Source: Vibrio salinus
GTDB lineage: Bacteria; Pseudomonadota; Gammaproteobacteria; Enterobacterales; Vibrionaceae
NCBI RefSeq assembly: GCF_021272385.1
Contig: NZ_JAJSDZ010000007.1
Span: 1-64,000, forward strand
Length of the DNA stretch: 64,000 nucleotides
Reading direction: 5' to 3'
In this document: piece after piece, positions 1 to 15,504 of the stretch
How positions within the stretch are numbered: position 1 is the first letter of the stretch
Layout of the letters: each line of letters starts with the position of its first letter
Translations under genes and position numbers: made by a program
The notes under the pieces: generated by a model
Databases searched by the model: none
Told to the model about the DNA's origin: nothing
The model's input: only the letters and a program-made list of their open reading frames with translations

Positions 1-1057
1 AAGCCAACATCCTAGCTGTCTGAGCCTTCCCACATCGTTTCCCACTTAGCTGTAATTTGGGACATTAGCTGGCGGTTATGGCCTGGGGTTGTTTCCCTCT
101 CCACGACGGACGTTAGCCACCCGCCGTGTGTCTCCCGGATAGTACTTACTGGTATTCGGAGTTTGCAAAGGGTGGTAAGTCGGGATGACCCCCTAGCCTT
201 AACAGTGCTCTACCCAGTAGTATTCGTCCGAGGCGCTACCTAAATAGCTTTCGGGGAGAACCAGCTATCTCCGAGTTTGATTGGCCTTTCACCCCTAGCC
301 ACAGGTCATCCGCTAATTTTTCAACATTAGTCGGTTCGGTCCTCCAGTTGATGTTACTCAACCTTCAACCTGCCCATGGCTAGATCACTCGGTTTCGGGT
401 CTATATCCAGAGACTAAACGCGCAGTTAACACTCGCTTTCGCTACGGCTCCCCTAATCGGTTAACCTTGCCACTGAATATAAGTCGCTGACCCATTATAC
501 AAAAGGTACGCAGTCACCTAACTAGTAGGCTCCTACTGCTTGTACGTACACGGTTTCAGGTTCTGTTTCACTCCCCTCACAGGGGTTCTTTTCGCCTTTC
601 CCTCACGGTACTGGTTCACTATCGGTCAGTCAGGAGTATTTAGCCTTGGAGGATGGTCCCCCCATTTTCAAACAGGATATCACGTGTCCCGCCTTACTCG
701 ATTTCACTCATACAATGCCGTCAGTTACGGGGCTGTCACCCTGTATCGCGTGCCTTTCCAGACACTTCACCTGACACTGTATCAGCTTAAGGGCTACTCC
801 GATTTCGCTCGCCGCTACTTTCGGAATCTCGGTTGATTTCTTTTCCTCGGGGTACTTAGATGTTTCAGTTCTCCCGGTTCGCCTCATTAAGCTATGTATT
901 CACTTAATGATACTTACTGCTGTAAGTGGGTTTCCCCATTCGGAAATCTCAGATTCAGGTGGCTCTTACTGCCTCATCTGAGCTTATCGCAAGTTAGTAC
1001 GTCCTTCATCGCCTCTGACTGCCAAGGCATCCACCATGTACGCTTAGTCACTTAACC
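1..1057 (-). rRNA. 23S ribosomal RNA, 5' part (truncated by window edge)
   Basis: Minus-strand 5' third of a 23S rRNA. The mature 5' end (GGTTAAGTGACTAAGCG) is at about 1057. The stretch is nearly identical to the complete 23S at 3809-6698. It belongs to the second of two tandem rRNA operons, downstream of the 16S at 1722-3263 and the Glu-Lys-Val tRNA spacer. The first ~220 bases differ from the other copy by several small indels and substitutions; the complete copy carries the canonical sequence there. Confidence 0.97.
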
Positions 1058-1259
1058 ATACAACCCGAAAAAGTTTCGGAATGTGGTCTTGTCACCAAGA
1101 TTTGTCTGCCATTTTTATACATGCGGCAGACTATGATATTGCCGGACTCAATTTCCAAGAACACTTGATTGTGTTGAGTCTTTCTTATACAAGAAAGTAT
1201 TGAGAACTTTTACAAACAGTTTTGTTAAAAACAAAACTGCTTTGTCCAGCCTTTCCAAA

Positions 1260-1271
1260 TTGTTAAAGAGC
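1260..1271 (-). promoter_or_regulatory. rrn spacer boxA antitermination element
   Basis: The minus strand reads GCTCTTTAACAA, the conserved boxA core, placed between tRNA-Val and 23S. In the family this nascent-RNA site recruits NusB/NusE for rRNA antitermination. The same element is at 6899-6910 in the other operon's spacer and in both leaders. Confidence 0.75.
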
Positions 1272-1398
1272 AATGCTACTTTCTACCAAAAGAAAGGCAC
1301 TTTCTAACGACTCTCGGATGGCTATTCAGCCGTCAAAAATTCCAACCACGTACATGCAATGAAGTGGTTGGAATCCATGTCCAAAAATAGTTAGAGAG

Positions 1399-1473
1399 TG
1401 GTGGGCGATACCGGGTTCGAACCAGTGACCCCTGCTTGTAAGGCAGGTGCTCTCCCAACTGAGCTAATCGCCC
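1399..1473 (-). tRNA. tRNA-Val (UAC)
   Basis: Reads GGGCGATTAGCTCAG at the 5' end, anticodon loop CTTACAA (anticodon UAC), a normal T arm and an encoded CCA. It lies in the 16S-23S spacer after tRNA-Glu and tRNA-Lys. The variable region is 4 nt, giving 75 nt overall; one base shorter than the usual form of this tRNA. That could be real or a lost G in a G-run. Confidence 0.93.
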
Positions 1474-1501
1474 ACAATATTTGTTTTCCTGTGGCAGGAA
1501 A

Positions 1502-1576
1502 TGGTGGGTCGTACAGGATTCGAACCTGTGACCAATTGATTAAAAGTCAACTGCTCTACAACTGAGCTAACGACCC
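1502..1576 (-). tRNA. tRNA-Lys (UUU), D-loop one base short
   Basis: Cloverleaf with GGGTCGT acceptor, anticodon loop CTTTTAA (UUU) and encoded CCA; second tRNA of the 16S-23S spacer. The D-loop reads CAGTTGTAGAG where the nearly invariant GG (positions 18-19) would give CAGTTGGTAGAG, so the gene is 75 nt with one conserved G missing. G18 and G19 make tertiary contacts with the T-loop, so this copy is either impaired or affected by a sequencing error. Confidence 0.9.
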
Positions 1577-1578
1577 AA

Positions 1579-1654
1579 TGGTATCCCGTAGGGGAGTCGA
1601 ACCCCTGTTACCGCCGTGAAAGGGCGGTGTCCTAGGCCTCTAGACGAACGGGAC
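1579..1654 (-). tRNA. tRNA-Glu (UUC)
   Basis: 76 nt, 5' GTCCCGTTCGTCTAGAGG, anticodon loop CTTTCAC (UUC), encoded CCA. It is the first tRNA after the 16S in the second operon, 2 nt from tRNA-Lys. All stems pair normally, with a G1-U72 wobble at the acceptor end. Confidence 0.97.
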
Positions 1655-1721
1655 ACTAAGATACTCTTAAACGACATAAACCTTCAATCTGTGTGAACAC
1701 TCGACAATAACCATCATCGTG

Positions 1722-3263
<1,542 letters not shown>

Positions 3264-3461
3264 AAGTTTTTTGATGCCTTAGCATCGGCTCAATGAATAC
3301 TGATAACATGCACTACTTTATCAAAAGTAATGTTATGTTGAATTGACTGTGCCAAACATTCATTCTAAAAAGAAATCCTGTTCGTTTTGGTCACTCGTAT
3401 CATTGATAAAATTTTTTGGATGTTTATCCGACGAGTGCCCACACAGATTGATAGGTTTATA

Positions 3462-3473
3462 TTGTTAAAGAGC
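3462..3473 (-). promoter_or_regulatory. rrn leader boxA (operon 2)
   Basis: GCTCTTTAACAA on the minus strand, between the promoter at 3511-3538 and the 16S start: the leader boxA that loads the rRNA antitermination complex. The surrounding leader (3280-3475) is almost identical to the leader of the upstream operon (8690-8875). Confidence 0.75.
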
Positions 3474-3510
3474 TTTGCTTTCAGTGCGTTAGCACTTAAG
3501 CAGGACGCGT

Positions 3511-3538
3511 ATAATACGCTACCCACTTTGAAAGTCAA
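3511..3538 (-). promoter_or_regulatory. rrn promoter, operon 2
   Basis: The minus strand has -35 TTGACT (3533-3538), a 16-bp spacer and -10 TATTAT (3511-3516). A GC-rich discriminator (ACGCGTCC) follows, and A/T-rich sequence lies upstream (3541-3570) as in an UP element. This architecture is typical of stringently controlled rrn promoters. It lies in the 342-bp gap after the 5S of the upstream operon, so the second operon can be transcribed independently. Confidence 0.75.
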
Positions 3539-3605
3539 CATAAAACTCTAATCTTTTTTAAAGTCTTATGGTGACTTGCTTAAATCAATAAGCAAGCAAA
3601 ATAAA

Positions 3606-3724
3606 AGCCTGGCGATGTCCTACTCTCACATGGGGAAACCCCACACTACCATCGGCGCTAATTCGTTTCACTTCTGAGTTCGGCATGGGATCAGGTGGGT
3701 CCAAATCGCTATGGCCGCCAGGCA
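3606..3724 (-). rRNA. 5S ribosomal RNA
   Basis: About 119 nt. The 5' end TGCCTGGCGGCCATAGCG is at 3724; the 3' end pairs with it (CGCCAGGC) near 3607. It closes the upstream operon, 84 bases after the 23S 3' end. No tRNA gene follows before the next rrn promoter. Confidence 0.97.
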
Positions 3725-3808
3725 AATTCGTTAATTCAGAAAGCTGTCTTATTCTCAACCCACAACCAAGATTCTCTCTTGAGTCCGCCAAAACCTTTTC
3801 GGTGTTGT

Positions 3809-6698
<2,890 letters not shown>

Positions 6699-6898
6699 AT
6701 ACAACCCGAAAAAGTTTCGGAATGTGGTCTTGTCACCAAGATTTGTCTGCCATTTTTATACATGCGGCAGACTATGATATTGCCGGACTCAATTTCCAAG
6801 AACACTTGATTGTGTTGGTCTTTCTTATACAAGAAAGTATTGAGAACTTTTACAAACAGTTTTGTTTAAAAACAAAACTGCTTTGTCAGCTTTCCAAA

Positions 6899-6910
6899 TT
6901 GTTAAAGAGC
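6899..6910 (-). promoter_or_regulatory. rrn spacer boxA (operon 1)
   Basis: GCTCTTTAACAA on the minus strand between tRNA-Ala and 23S; the same element as at 1260-1271. Confidence 0.75.
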
Positions 6911-6975
6911 GTGATTCATAAAGAACCATGTTTAACCATTCTCTTCCCATTCACAAAGAAAAGAACACTTAAAGA

Positions 6976-7051
6976 TGGTGGAGCTATGCGGGATCGAACC
7001 GCAGACCTCTTGCCTGCCAGGCAAGCGCTCTCCCAGCTGAGCTATAGCCCC
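6976..7051 (-). tRNA. tRNA-Ala (GGC)
   Basis: 76 nt, 5' GGGGCTATAGCTCAGC, anticodon stem-loop CTTGC-CTGGCAG-GCAAG (anticodon GGC), encoded CCA. It is the only tRNA in the 16S-23S spacer of operon 1, in contrast to the Glu-Lys-Val set of operon 2. Confidence 0.97.
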
Positions 7052-7115
7052 TGAATCTTTCTAAAACATACAAACCATCAATCTGTGTGAACACTCGACA
7101 ATAACCATCATCGTG

Positions 7116-8657
<1,542 letters not shown>

Positions 8658-8863
8658 AAGTTTTGTGTTTCTCTTAAAAAAGAGAAACGGCTCAATGAAT
8701 ACTGATAACATGCACTACTTTATTAAAAGTAATGTTATGTTGAATTGACTGTGCCAAACATTCATTCTAAAAAGAAATCCTGTTCGTTTTGGTCACCCGT
8801 ATCATTGATAAAATCTTTTGGATGTTTATCCGACGAGTGCCCACACAGATTGATAGGTTTATA

Positions 8864-8875
8864 TTGTTAAAGAGC
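8864..8875 (-). promoter_or_regulatory. rrn leader boxA (operon 1)
   Basis: GCTCTTTAACAA on the minus strand, about 210 nt before the 16S start. Leader antitermination site, counterpart of 3462-3473. Confidence 0.75.
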
Positions 8876-8909
8876 TTTCTCTTCGTAATTACTTACTGAA
8901 GAGGCGGTC

Positions 8910-8937
8910 ATTCTAGCGAGATAATCTTAAGTGTCAA
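8910..8937 (-). promoter_or_regulatory. rrn promoter (proximal, operon 1)
   Basis: On the minus strand: -35 TTGACA (8932-8937), 16-bp spacer, -10 TAGAAT (8910-8915). An A/T-rich tract lies just upstream. It is the promoter nearest the leader boxA, in the position of a P2-type promoter. Confidence 0.7.
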
Positions 8938-9026
8938 ACACTTTTTTATTATTTCGTCTTACCGTCAGACCTTGCTGTCACTAGCTTTCTGTTCTTTTTG
9001 AACCGTTGCCGTGTCAGTGGTTGCGC

Positions 9027-9054
9027 ATTATAGAGAGCATTGTCACATTAGCAA
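9027..9054 (-). promoter_or_regulatory. rrn promoter (distal, operon 1)
   Basis: On the minus strand: -35 TTGCTA (9049-9054), 16-bp spacer, perfect -10 TATAAT (9027-9032), then a GC-richer discriminator (GCGCAACC). It lies 117 bp upstream of the proximal promoter, the usual P1/P2 layout of gammaproteobacterial rrn operons. Confidence 0.65.
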
Positions 9055-9161
9055 GTACTTTTTCGGAAAAAACTAAAAAATAACGTTTAATTGCCGGATG
9101 TTCGTTCAACCCTTTATTTATTCAACTTTAGTCACCAAATAGGAACAGGTTACTCACTGAG

Positions 9162-9170
9162 TTATCCACA
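9162..9170 (+). promoter_or_regulatory. DnaA box (perfect consensus)
   Basis: TTATCCACA, the high-affinity DnaA 9-mer, between the rrn promoter and the cysH terminator. A single box carries little weight by chance arguments; it is listed because two more perfect copies occur at 43251 and 43270. Confidence 0.35.
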
Positions 9171-9203
9171 ATAAAAAGAAGGAGCCTTTAAAAAGCTCCT
9201 TCT
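9171..9203 (-). terminator. Rho-independent terminator after cysH
   Basis: On the minus strand a 9-bp stem (AGAAGGAGC / GCTCCTTCT, 9177-9203) is followed by a run of U. It lies 19 bp after the cysH stop and insulates the cys operon from the rrn promoters. Confidence 0.85.
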
Positions 9204-9221
9204 ATTCTTACAGAAAAAGGA

Positions 9222-9998
9222 TCAGATCCCTGAACCATCAAGCTCACCATCATCTTCATGAAGGCCACATTCCCTCTTTAATCCAAAAAACCGGGTCTCT
9301 TCTTCTTTCATTCCGGGTTCCCACTTACGGGTTGTATGGATATCACCAACTGATAAATATCCCTCTTCCCAAAGTGGATGGTATGGCAAACCAAATTCTT
9401 CCAAATAATAATGAACGTCTTTATTCGACCAATCAACCACTGGCAAAAATTTGAACACGCCATTTTGAACAGCAAGGATTGGCAGATGAGCTCTTGATTC
9501 TGATTGCTCTCTACGTAACCCTGAAAACCAGGTTCCTACATTCAAATCATGTAAAGCCCGCTTCATTGGCTCAACTTTATTAATATGGTTGTACTTGGTA
9601 ATACCTTCGATTCCCTGCTCCCACAGTTTACCAAAACTCGCCTCCTGCCATGCGGGAGTATGGTCAGCCCGGTAGACTTTCAAATTCAAATCAAGTTTAT
9701 CCGTTAAATACTCAATAAACTGATATGTTTCAGGAAACAAATATCCGGTGTCGGTAAGAACGATCGGAATGTCTTTCTTTATTTGAGTAACTAAATGAAG
9801 CATCAACGCGGCCTGAATACCGAAGCTAGACGAAACAGCAAACGTTCCCTGCAAATTTTCTAACGCCCATTCAATCCTTTTTTGAGTAGTCAGAGTCTCC
9901 AGATACCCATTCAACTCAGCAAGGCGCAGCGATTGCTGTCCCTTAGTCATTGAAAGTAACTCTGAAAGATCTGGCTTATAAAGCAAACCTTCAGTCAT
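9222..9998 (-). CDS. cysH: Phosphoadenylyl-sulfate (PAPS) reductase
   Basis: Reduces PAPS to sulfite with thioredoxin in assimilatory sulfate reduction, in the cytosol. 258 aa, close to the 244 aa of E. coli CysH. Seen: SSFGIQ nucleotide loop near residue 57, [11 protein letters not shown] near 82, [15 protein letters not shown], and the C-terminal ECGLHE with the single catalytic Cys near 244. The extra Cys pairs of the iron-sulfur APS reductases are absent, so this is the PAPS type. The ATG at 9998 is chosen because it has a strong ribosome site (AGAGGGA); an in-frame ATG seven codons upstream has none. It overlaps the cysI stop by 8 bp, suggesting translational coupling. Last gene of cysJIH. 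Confidence 0.96.
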   Translation of the reverse strand: MTEGLLYKPDLSELLSMTKGQQSLRLAELNGYLETLTTQKRIEWALENLQGTFAVSSSFGIQAALMLHLVTQIKKDIPIVLTDTGYLFPETYQFIEYLTDKLDLNLKVYRADHTPAWQEASFGKLWEQGIEGITKYNHINKVEPMKRALHDLNVGTWFSGLRREQSESRAHLPILAVQNGVFKFLPVVDWSNKDVHYYLEEFGLPYHPLWEEGYLSVGDIHTTRKWEPGMKEEETRFFGLKRECGLHEDDGELDGSGI

Positions 9999-11724
9999 GA
10001 AAATCCCTCTTTGAAACAAAGACTTCTTTAATTATTCCAGCTCTGATAACAAAATCACCAAAGCTTTCCCCATCATCCCTTTCTGACGCCCAGCGCTGAA
10101 CTAATTGATCGATTTCTTTCAGGATCTGTGCCTCGGTTATGTTTTCTTTGAACATTTTGGGCACTCGGGTCCCGGCTTTATTCCCCCCTAAATGAAGGTT
10201 ATAACGACCCGGAGCTTTACCCACTAACCCTATCTCAGCCAGCATGGCACGGCCACAACCATTTGGACATCCCGTCACCCGGAGGATGATACTTTCTTTT
10301 TCATCAATACCGTGTTTACTCAGAATACCTTCCACATTTGTAACGAAATCCGGAAGAAAACGTTCAGCCTCGGCCATGGCTAGAGGACAAGTAGGGAAAG
10401 CAACACAAGCCATTGAATTAATGCGTTGCATGGAGACCGAGTCATCCATCAAACCATGCTCACGAGCTATTTTCTCTATAATGTCTTTTTGGTCTGCAGG
10501 TACCCCGGCAACGATCAGATTTTGATTTGCCGTCATACGGAAATCACCCTGATGAATTCTGGCAATTTCGGCGACACCTGTCTTCAGAGGTTTTCCCGGA
10601 TAATCTAACAAACGACCATTCTCAATGAACAAGGCCAGATGAAATTTTCCATCAATTCCCTCAGCCCAGCCAATCCGATCTCCACGGGTAGTAAACTCAT
10701 AGGGTTTGGTTTCTGAAAATTGAATGCCTGCTCGTTTTTCAACTTCGGCTTTAAACACATCAATACCAACGCGATCCAACGTATATTTTGTTTTCGCATT
10801 TTTACGGTTAGATCGATTCCCCCAATCTCTCTGAGTTGTCACAACTGCAGCAGCAATAGCGAGCGTATGTTCTAATGGAATAAAACCAAATTCATCCGCC
10901 CGGCGGGGATAAGTAGATTTATCACCATGAGTCATGGCAAGACCACCACCAACCAAAACATTAAAACCAACTAATTTCCCATCTTCAGCAATCGCAACGA
11001 AGTTCAGGTCGTTTGCATGAACATCAATATCATTATGAGGTGGTATTACGACGGTTGTTTTAAATTTTCGCGGAAGGTATGTACTACCTAAAATCGGCTC
11101 TTCATCTGTGGTTTCAACTTTCTCACCATCTAACCAGATTTCAGCATAAGCACGCGTCTTAGGTAATAAGTGTTCGCTAATTTTTTTCGCCCATTCGTAA
11201 GCCTCCTGATGCAGCTCAGACTCTATCGGATTCGAGGTACAAAGCACATTACGGTTAACATCGCCAGCCGTCGCAATGGAATCAATACCAATCTGATTCA
11301 ACGTTTTATGCATCAGTTTGATATCCGGCTTAAGCACACCATGGAACTGAAAAGTCTGACGGGTTGTCAGGCGAATACTTCCATACATCGTATGTTCTGT
11401 CGCAAATTTGTCGATGGCCAGCCACTGTTCTGGTTTAATAATACCACCAGGCATACGGGCACGAAGCATTACATTATGTAGAGGCTCTAATTTTTGTTTG
11501 GTCCGTTCAGCACGAATATCCCTGTCATCCTGCTGATACATGCCGTGGAAACGAATTAGCTGAAAGTTATCGGCAGTAAATCCTCCCGTAATCCGATCTT
11601 TAAGATCAAATTCGATCGTGCCACGTAAAAAATCACTTTCTCCTTTCAGACGCTCGTTATCCGAAAGTGGCCCAAGCACTTCACCTAAAACTTCCTGAAT
11701 ATTATTTTCAATTTTAGTGCTCAT
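9991..11724 (-). CDS. cysI: Sulfite reductase (NADPH) hemoprotein beta subunit
   Basis: Six-electron reduction of sulfite to sulfide, using electrons from CysJ; the siroheme/[4Fe-4S] subunit. 577 aa (E. coli 570). The paired cysteine motifs that hold the cluster and bridge to siroheme are present: [16 protein letters not shown] and TGCPNGCGR in the C-terminal quarter. The N-terminal parachute region ([25 protein letters not shown]) is also conserved. Its ATG shares one base with the cysJ stop (TAATG). Confidence 0.98.
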   Translation of the reverse strand: MSTKIENNIQEVLGEVLGPLSDNERLKGESDFLRGTIEFDLKDRITGGFTADNFQLIRFHGMYQQDDRDIRAERTKQKLEPLHNVMLRARMPGGIIKPEQWLAIDKFATEHTMYGSIRLTTRQTFQFHGVLKPDIKLMHKTLNQIGIDSIATAGDVNRNVLCTSNPIESELHQEAYEWAKKISEHLLPKTRAYAEIWLDGEKVETTDEEPILGSTYLPRKFKTTVVIPPHNDIDVHANDLNFVAIAEDGKLVGFNVLVGGGLAMTHGDKSTYPRRADEFGFIPLEHTLAIAAAVVTTQRDWGNRSNRKNAKTKYTLDRVGIDVFKAEVEKRAGIQFSETKPYEFTTRGDRIGWAEGIDGKFHLALFIENGRLLDYPGKPLKTGVAEIARIHQGDFRMTANQNLIVAGVPADQKDIIEKIAREHGLMDDSVSMQRINSMACVAFPTCPLAMAEAERFLPDFVTNVEGILSKHGIDEKESIILRVTGCPNGCGRAMLAEIGLVGKAPGRYNLHLGGNKAGTRVPKMFKENITEAQILKEIDQLVQRWASERDDGESFGDFVIRAGIIKEVFVSKRDFHD

Positions 11725-13544
11725 TAGTATACATCCCTCTGATAACGTTTCGCTTTTCTTAACTCGTTGATAAATGTCTCTGCCTGTTCACGAGTCATTG
11801 CGCCATTCTGCTCCGCCACGGTCACCAGCGCATCATTCACATCTTTCGCCATTCGGGTTGCATCACCACAGACGTAAATATATGCACCGTCCTGAATCCA
11901 GCTCCATACCTGTTCTGCATTTTCAAGAATGCGATGTTGAACATACACTTTCTCATGCTGATCCCGGCTAAAGGCAACATCCAAACGACTCAAAATGCCT
12001 GACTTAAGATACTTTTGCCATTCAACCTGATAGAGAAAATCCTGAGTAAATGTCCGGTCTCCAAAGAACAACCAGTTCTTACCCTGAGCCCCCAGATTCT
12101 CTCTTTCCTGAATAAAACTTCGGAAAGGTGCTATCCCCGTTCCCGGCCCAATCATAATGACCGGTGCATTATTATCCTGTGGAAGTTTGAAGTTATTATT
12201 GTTCTCAATAAAGACTTTTACTGAATCACCTTCTTCCAGACGTTTACCTAAAAAGCCGGATGCACCACCCTGACGGAGTTCCCCATTCTGCTCATATTCA
12301 ACAACACCAACGGTAAGATGTACTTCCTGATCAACTTCACTCTGACTTGAAGCAATTGAATATAAACGAGGCGTTAAACGGCGAAGCGTTCCCACCAACT
12401 GTTCTGCATTTAATGTAACTTCAGCTTGTTTCAACACATCAATAATCTGATGATTTGCAGAGAAATGTCTTAATTCTTCCTTATTACCAACCAAAGCAGC
12501 TAATGCTTCAGACTTTGAAAATTCAGCAATTTTGGAAATGAACTGAGGATTAGATAGCGTAATTTCAAACTTTCCGGTTAATGCATCACGCACGGGTAAT
12601 TTATCCCCATCAATGTCAACTGTTTCATTTCCATCCAGATTAACTGAACTGAGTATATTTTCGACCAATTCTGAACTGTTTTCATACCAGACCCCGAGAG
12701 CGTCACCCGGTTGGTAGGTAATATCAGAACCGTCCAGATCAATCTCGATATGACGGACATCTTTACCTGAATCCCGCCCGGTAATTTTCTGACTGGTCAG
12801 AAGCGTTGCTTCAAACGGGTTCTGCTTACTATATACAGATTCAGAAGGTACAGAATTCACATTCTCAAACGGAGAAAGTGGTGACGCTTCACTAAGTGAC
12901 TCTTTTACTAATTCAAGCGCCTGCTTTCTCCATTGAGCCGCATCTTCTTCATAATCAACATCGCAATCCACTCTTTCGATGAAAGCAGTTGCTCCCTGTT
13001 TTGCCAAAAACGAGTCAAAATCTTTGCCTGTCTGACAAAAAAATTCATAACTTGAATCGCCCAGCCCTAGCACGCCATATTTCAGGTTAGGCAATTTAGG
13101 CACTTTTTTGGATTGCAAAAACTCATGTAAAGCCAATGCGTTATCAGGGGCTTCACCTTCACCATTCGTAGAAGACACAATAATCACATGTGTTTCTTTG
13201 GCTAATTCTTTTCCTTTATAATCAGCAGCATCACATAACCGAACAGGAATACTTAGCGCTTTTGCTTCTTTCTCAAGTGTTTCCGCTACCCCTTTTGCAT
13301 TACCGGTTTGCGATGCATATATAATGGTAAGTTTTCCCGCGCTTTGACTACTATGGCCAGAAGAAGCCAAAGCAGATGTTGTCGCCCCCTGAGACTGGCT
13401 TAATCCCCACAGATACCCACTCACCCAAGCAAGTTGAGATGAAGATAATTGCGAAGCAGTCTGCTGTAACTGATTTATCTGAGAATCATTCAAAGGACTG
13501 GCTAAGACTGCCAGTTCATTAGGATTATTATTTGCTGAAGACAT
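11724..13544 (-). CDS. cysJ: Sulfite reductase (NADPH) flavoprotein alpha subunit
   Basis: Carries electrons from NADPH through FAD and FMN to CysI. 606 aa with the chosen start (E. coli 599). Domains: N-terminal flavodoxin/FMN domain ([15 protein letters not shown], residues about 70-220), FAD domain with [15 protein letters not shown] domain with [12 protein letters not shown], and C-terminal [10 protein letters not shown], which ends as in E. coli. The ATG at 13544 has an AGGAAG ribosome site 8 nt upstream. An in-frame ATG 16 codons earlier gives an unrelated, poorly supported extension. Confidence 0.97.
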   Translation of the reverse strand: MSSANNNPNELAVLASPLNDSQINQLQQTASQLSSSQLAWVSGYLWGLSQSQGATTSALASSGHSSQSAGKLTIIYASQTGNAKGVAETLEKEAKALSIPVRLCDAADYKGKELAKETHVIIVSSTNGEGEAPDNALALHEFLQSKKVPKLPNLKYGVLGLGDSSYEFFCQTGKDFDSFLAKQGATAFIERVDCDVDYEEDAAQWRKQALELVKESLSEASPLSPFENVNSVPSESVYSKQNPFEATLLTSQKITGRDSGKDVRHIEIDLDGSDITYQPGDALGVWYENSSELVENILSSVNLDGNETVDIDGDKLPVRDALTGKFEITLSNPQFISKIAEFSKSEALAALVGNKEELRHFSANHQIIDVLKQAEVTLNAEQLVGTLRRLTPRLYSIASSQSEVDQEVHLTVGVVEYEQNGELRQGGASGFLGKRLEEGDSVKVFIENNNNFKLPQDNNAPVIMIGPGTGIAPFRSFIQERENLGAQGKNWLFFGDRTFTQDFLYQVEWQKYLKSGILSRLDVAFSRDQHEKVYVQHRILENAEQVWSWIQDGAYIYVCGDATRMAKDVNDALVTVAEQNGAMTREQAETFINELRKAKRYQRDVY

Positions 13545-13648
13545 CGTCACGACTTCCTTTTTCATTGCGTGACGATAGATTAACCACCCCAACTAATAAC
13601 AAGAAAGAATATATGAGTATGTTTTATAACTTTTAGGAAGAAGAAGGA

Positions 13649-13882
13649 TTATTTGGATGACTCTATCCGGACCTGTTTAAACCCAACTTCCATTGCCGTA
13701 CGGGAGGCATGATCAATATTGCTGTAATGGCATTCCCCACCATTTGGATCGGTTATCACAACAAAACCACCATGAGCGTGTCTGAATTCCACTATCCACT
13801 TACCCTCTTCAGAAAATGGCTCGATAATCGCTTCTACAAGCATATTTCCCTTATATAAACTTTGTAATTCATCGATAGTCAT
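13649..13882 (-). CDS. Small protein of unknown function
   Basis: 77 aa, starting MTIDELQSLYKGN. Not assigned to a family. It looks like a small soluble alpha/beta protein with aromatic, His- and Gly-rich central strands (FRHAHGGFVVITDPNGGE) and no membrane segment or signal. The ATG at 13882 has a clear GAGGTG ribosome site; an upstream in-frame ATG would add 15 unsupported residues. It lies 104 bp before cysJ in the same direction with no visible terminator, so it may be co-transcribed with cysJIH. Confidence 0.7.
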   Translation of the reverse strand: MTIDELQSLYKGNMLVEAIIEPFSEEGKWIVEFRHAHGGFVVITDPNGGECHYSNIDHASRTAMEVGFKQVRIESSK

Positions 13883-14008
13883 CTTACACACCTCAATTCT
13901 AAAGAAGCATAAATCCACTACTGGCACTACTAATAATAGATTACAATTGAAATGTTAACTAAATGTATCAATATTAAATTTATAGAAATGAGAAATAGAA
14001 GCCACGAT

Positions 14009-14209
14009 TCAGGCCTTATCTTTCCTGAACCACCAAATCGCAATTACAATGATGATAATCCATGGGGCTATCTTCAACGCAAATGCAAACATCCCGAACA
14101 ATATCATGATCAGCACAGACACAATAAAAGCGATGCTCATACCAAGGACGGAAAGACCAAATATAAAGAGTGATGACACGAAGATTAAAAAAATAAATAA
14201 TTCAAACAC
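14009..14209 (-). CDS. pspG: Envelope stress response protein PspG-like
   Basis: 66-aa inner-membrane protein with two or three hydrophobic segments and a charged end (WWFRKDKA). Length, hydropathy and scattered identities (ELLF/FELF-like start, G-S-LG, IM-F-GM-A, K--PW) resemble E. coli PspG. The gene neighbourhood (dusA immediately upstream) is also that of E. coli pspG. PspG is a minor effector of the phage-shock response that helps maintain the proton-motive force. The start is a GTG at 14209 behind a strong CAGGAGA site; the longer ATG frame (to 14311) has no ribosome site. A sigma-54-type promoter precedes it. Confidence 0.75.
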   Translation of the reverse strand: MFELFIFLIFVSSLFIFGLSVLGMSIAFIVSVLIMILFGMFAFALKIAPWIIIIVIAIWWFRKDKA

Positions 14210-14248
14210 TATCGTCTCCTGATTAACGCTCTCTGATATCGAGGAAAT

Positions 14249-14265
14249 AGCAAAACTTATACCAA
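14249..14265 (-). promoter_or_regulatory. Putative sigma-54 promoter of pspG
   Basis: The minus strand reads TTGGTATAAGTTTTGCTA: invariant GG (14262-14263) and GC (14250-14251) separated by 10 bp, the defining -24/-12 spacing. It ends about 40 bp before the GTG start of pspG. In E. coli, pspG is transcribed by sigma-54 RNA polymerase with PspF, so context and motif agree. Confidence 0.6.
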
Positions 14266-14349
14266 TTAACAGGATATATTTAACCAACTGATTAATAAGA
14301 AAAAAGAACATCCAAACTATTATAACAAGACTGTTCTTTTCTAAAAATC

Positions 14350-14377
14350 GTCAAACTAACCAATTTATGGTTAGTTT
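14350..14377 (-). terminator. Likely terminator of dusA
   Basis: On the minus strand a 9-bp stem (AAACTAACC / GGTTAGTTT, 14353-14377) starts at the dusA stop codon and is followed by ACGATTTTTAG. The U tract is offset by a few bases, so strength is uncertain. Confidence 0.5.
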
Positions 14378-15402
14378 TAAACACCCAACTCAGTAGGGAT
14401 TTTGGCTAAGGCCGCTTCCAGAACATCTACGCCCGCTCCTTTCTTATGAGCATTTTCACTGATGTATCTACGCCACTGACGGGCGCCGGGCATATTCTGA
14501 AAAAGACCAATCATATGACGGGAAATATGACCTAAATTTGCCCCATTAGCTAATTGGGTCTCAATGTAGGGGTACATATCCCGGACTACGTCGGAACGTT
14601 TCCTGACCGGTAAATCCAAACCAAAGATTCGCTGATCAACCTCGGCAAGAAGATAAGGATTCTGATAAACTTCCCGGCCGACCATGACACCATCCAGATA
14701 CTGCAAATGATCCAGTGATTCCTTCAAAGATTTTATCCCGCCATTCATTGAAATAAAAAGATGAGGGAAATCTTTCTTCAACTGATAAACTCTCGGGTAA
14801 TCAAGAGGCGGTATTTCCCGGTTTTCTTTCGGGCTTAATCCATTCAGCCAAGCTTTTCTCGCATGGAGAATAAACTGGTTACAGCAACCTTTTTCAGAAA
14901 CAACACCGATAAAATCGGTTAAAAATTCATAGCTGTCCAAATCATCGATGCCGATCCTCGTTTTAACTGTCACCGGGACATCAGTCACTTCTCTCATTGA
15001 TGCGACACATTCAGATACCAACGTTGCCTCGGCCATCAGACAAGCACCAAACCGTCCATTCTGAACCCGATCTGAAGGACAACCAACATTCAGATTGATT
15101 TCATCATAGCCACGTTCCGATGCCAGCTTTGCACATTGCGCCAGATCTTCAGGATTAGAACCACCAAGCTGCAAAGCAACCGGATGTTCCTTTTCATCAT
15201 ACTTAAGAAAATCGCCCCGGCCATGAATAATCGCTCCGGTGGTGACCATCTCAGTATAAAGCAACGACTGAGTTGTCAGGAGACGATGGAAATAACGGCA
15301 ATGACGATCTGTCCAATCGAGCATGGGTGCAACGCTGAAACGGCTAGCACTGTAACTGCCTTTAATCCTTTCTATATCATTGGCTTCAATAGAATTTCTC
15401 AT
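14377..15402 (-). CDS. dusA: tRNA-dihydrouridine synthase A
   Basis: FMN enzyme reducing U20/U20a in the tRNA D-loop with NADPH. 341 aa (E. coli about 330). Seen: [16 protein letters not shown] near residue 25, catalytic Cys in [47 protein letters not shown] and [10 protein letters not shown]. The ATG at 15402 follows a CTAGGAAAT site; a TTG one codon upstream is also possible. The first ~23 residues, before the conserved core, are not recognisable. This is where dusA-targeting elements exchange the 5' end of the gene, and an integrase remnant lies just upstream. Confidence 0.97.
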   Translation of the reverse strand: MRNSIEANDIERIKGSYSASRFSVAPMLDWTDRHCRYFHRLLTTQSLLYTEMVTTGAIIHGRGDFLKYDEKEHPVALQLGGSNPEDLAQCAKLASERGYDEINLNVGCPSDRVQNGRFGACLMAEATLVSECVASMREVTDVPVTVKTRIGIDDLDSYEFLTDFIGVVSEKGCCNQFILHARKAWLNGLSPKENREIPPLDYPRVYQLKKDFPHLFISMNGGIKSLKESLDHLQYLDGVMVGREVYQNPYLLAEVDQRIFGLDLPVRKRSDVVRDMYPYIETQLANGANLGHISRHMIGLFQNMPGARQWRRYISENAHKKGAGVDVLEAALAKIPTELGV

Positions 15403-15504
15403 CAATTTTCATTTCCTAGGGCTTCTTTCAAATACGCTGAATAAACTGTTATAGCCTCCTCTAAGAGATCCCATGACTGAAAGAGGATCCGAAGAGAGGG
15501 ATTT

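Noticed and set aside
14210..14311. N-terminal extension of PspG from the ATG at 14311
   Set aside because: No ribosome site. The sigma-54 element lies inside this extension, and the GTG at 14209 has a strong site.
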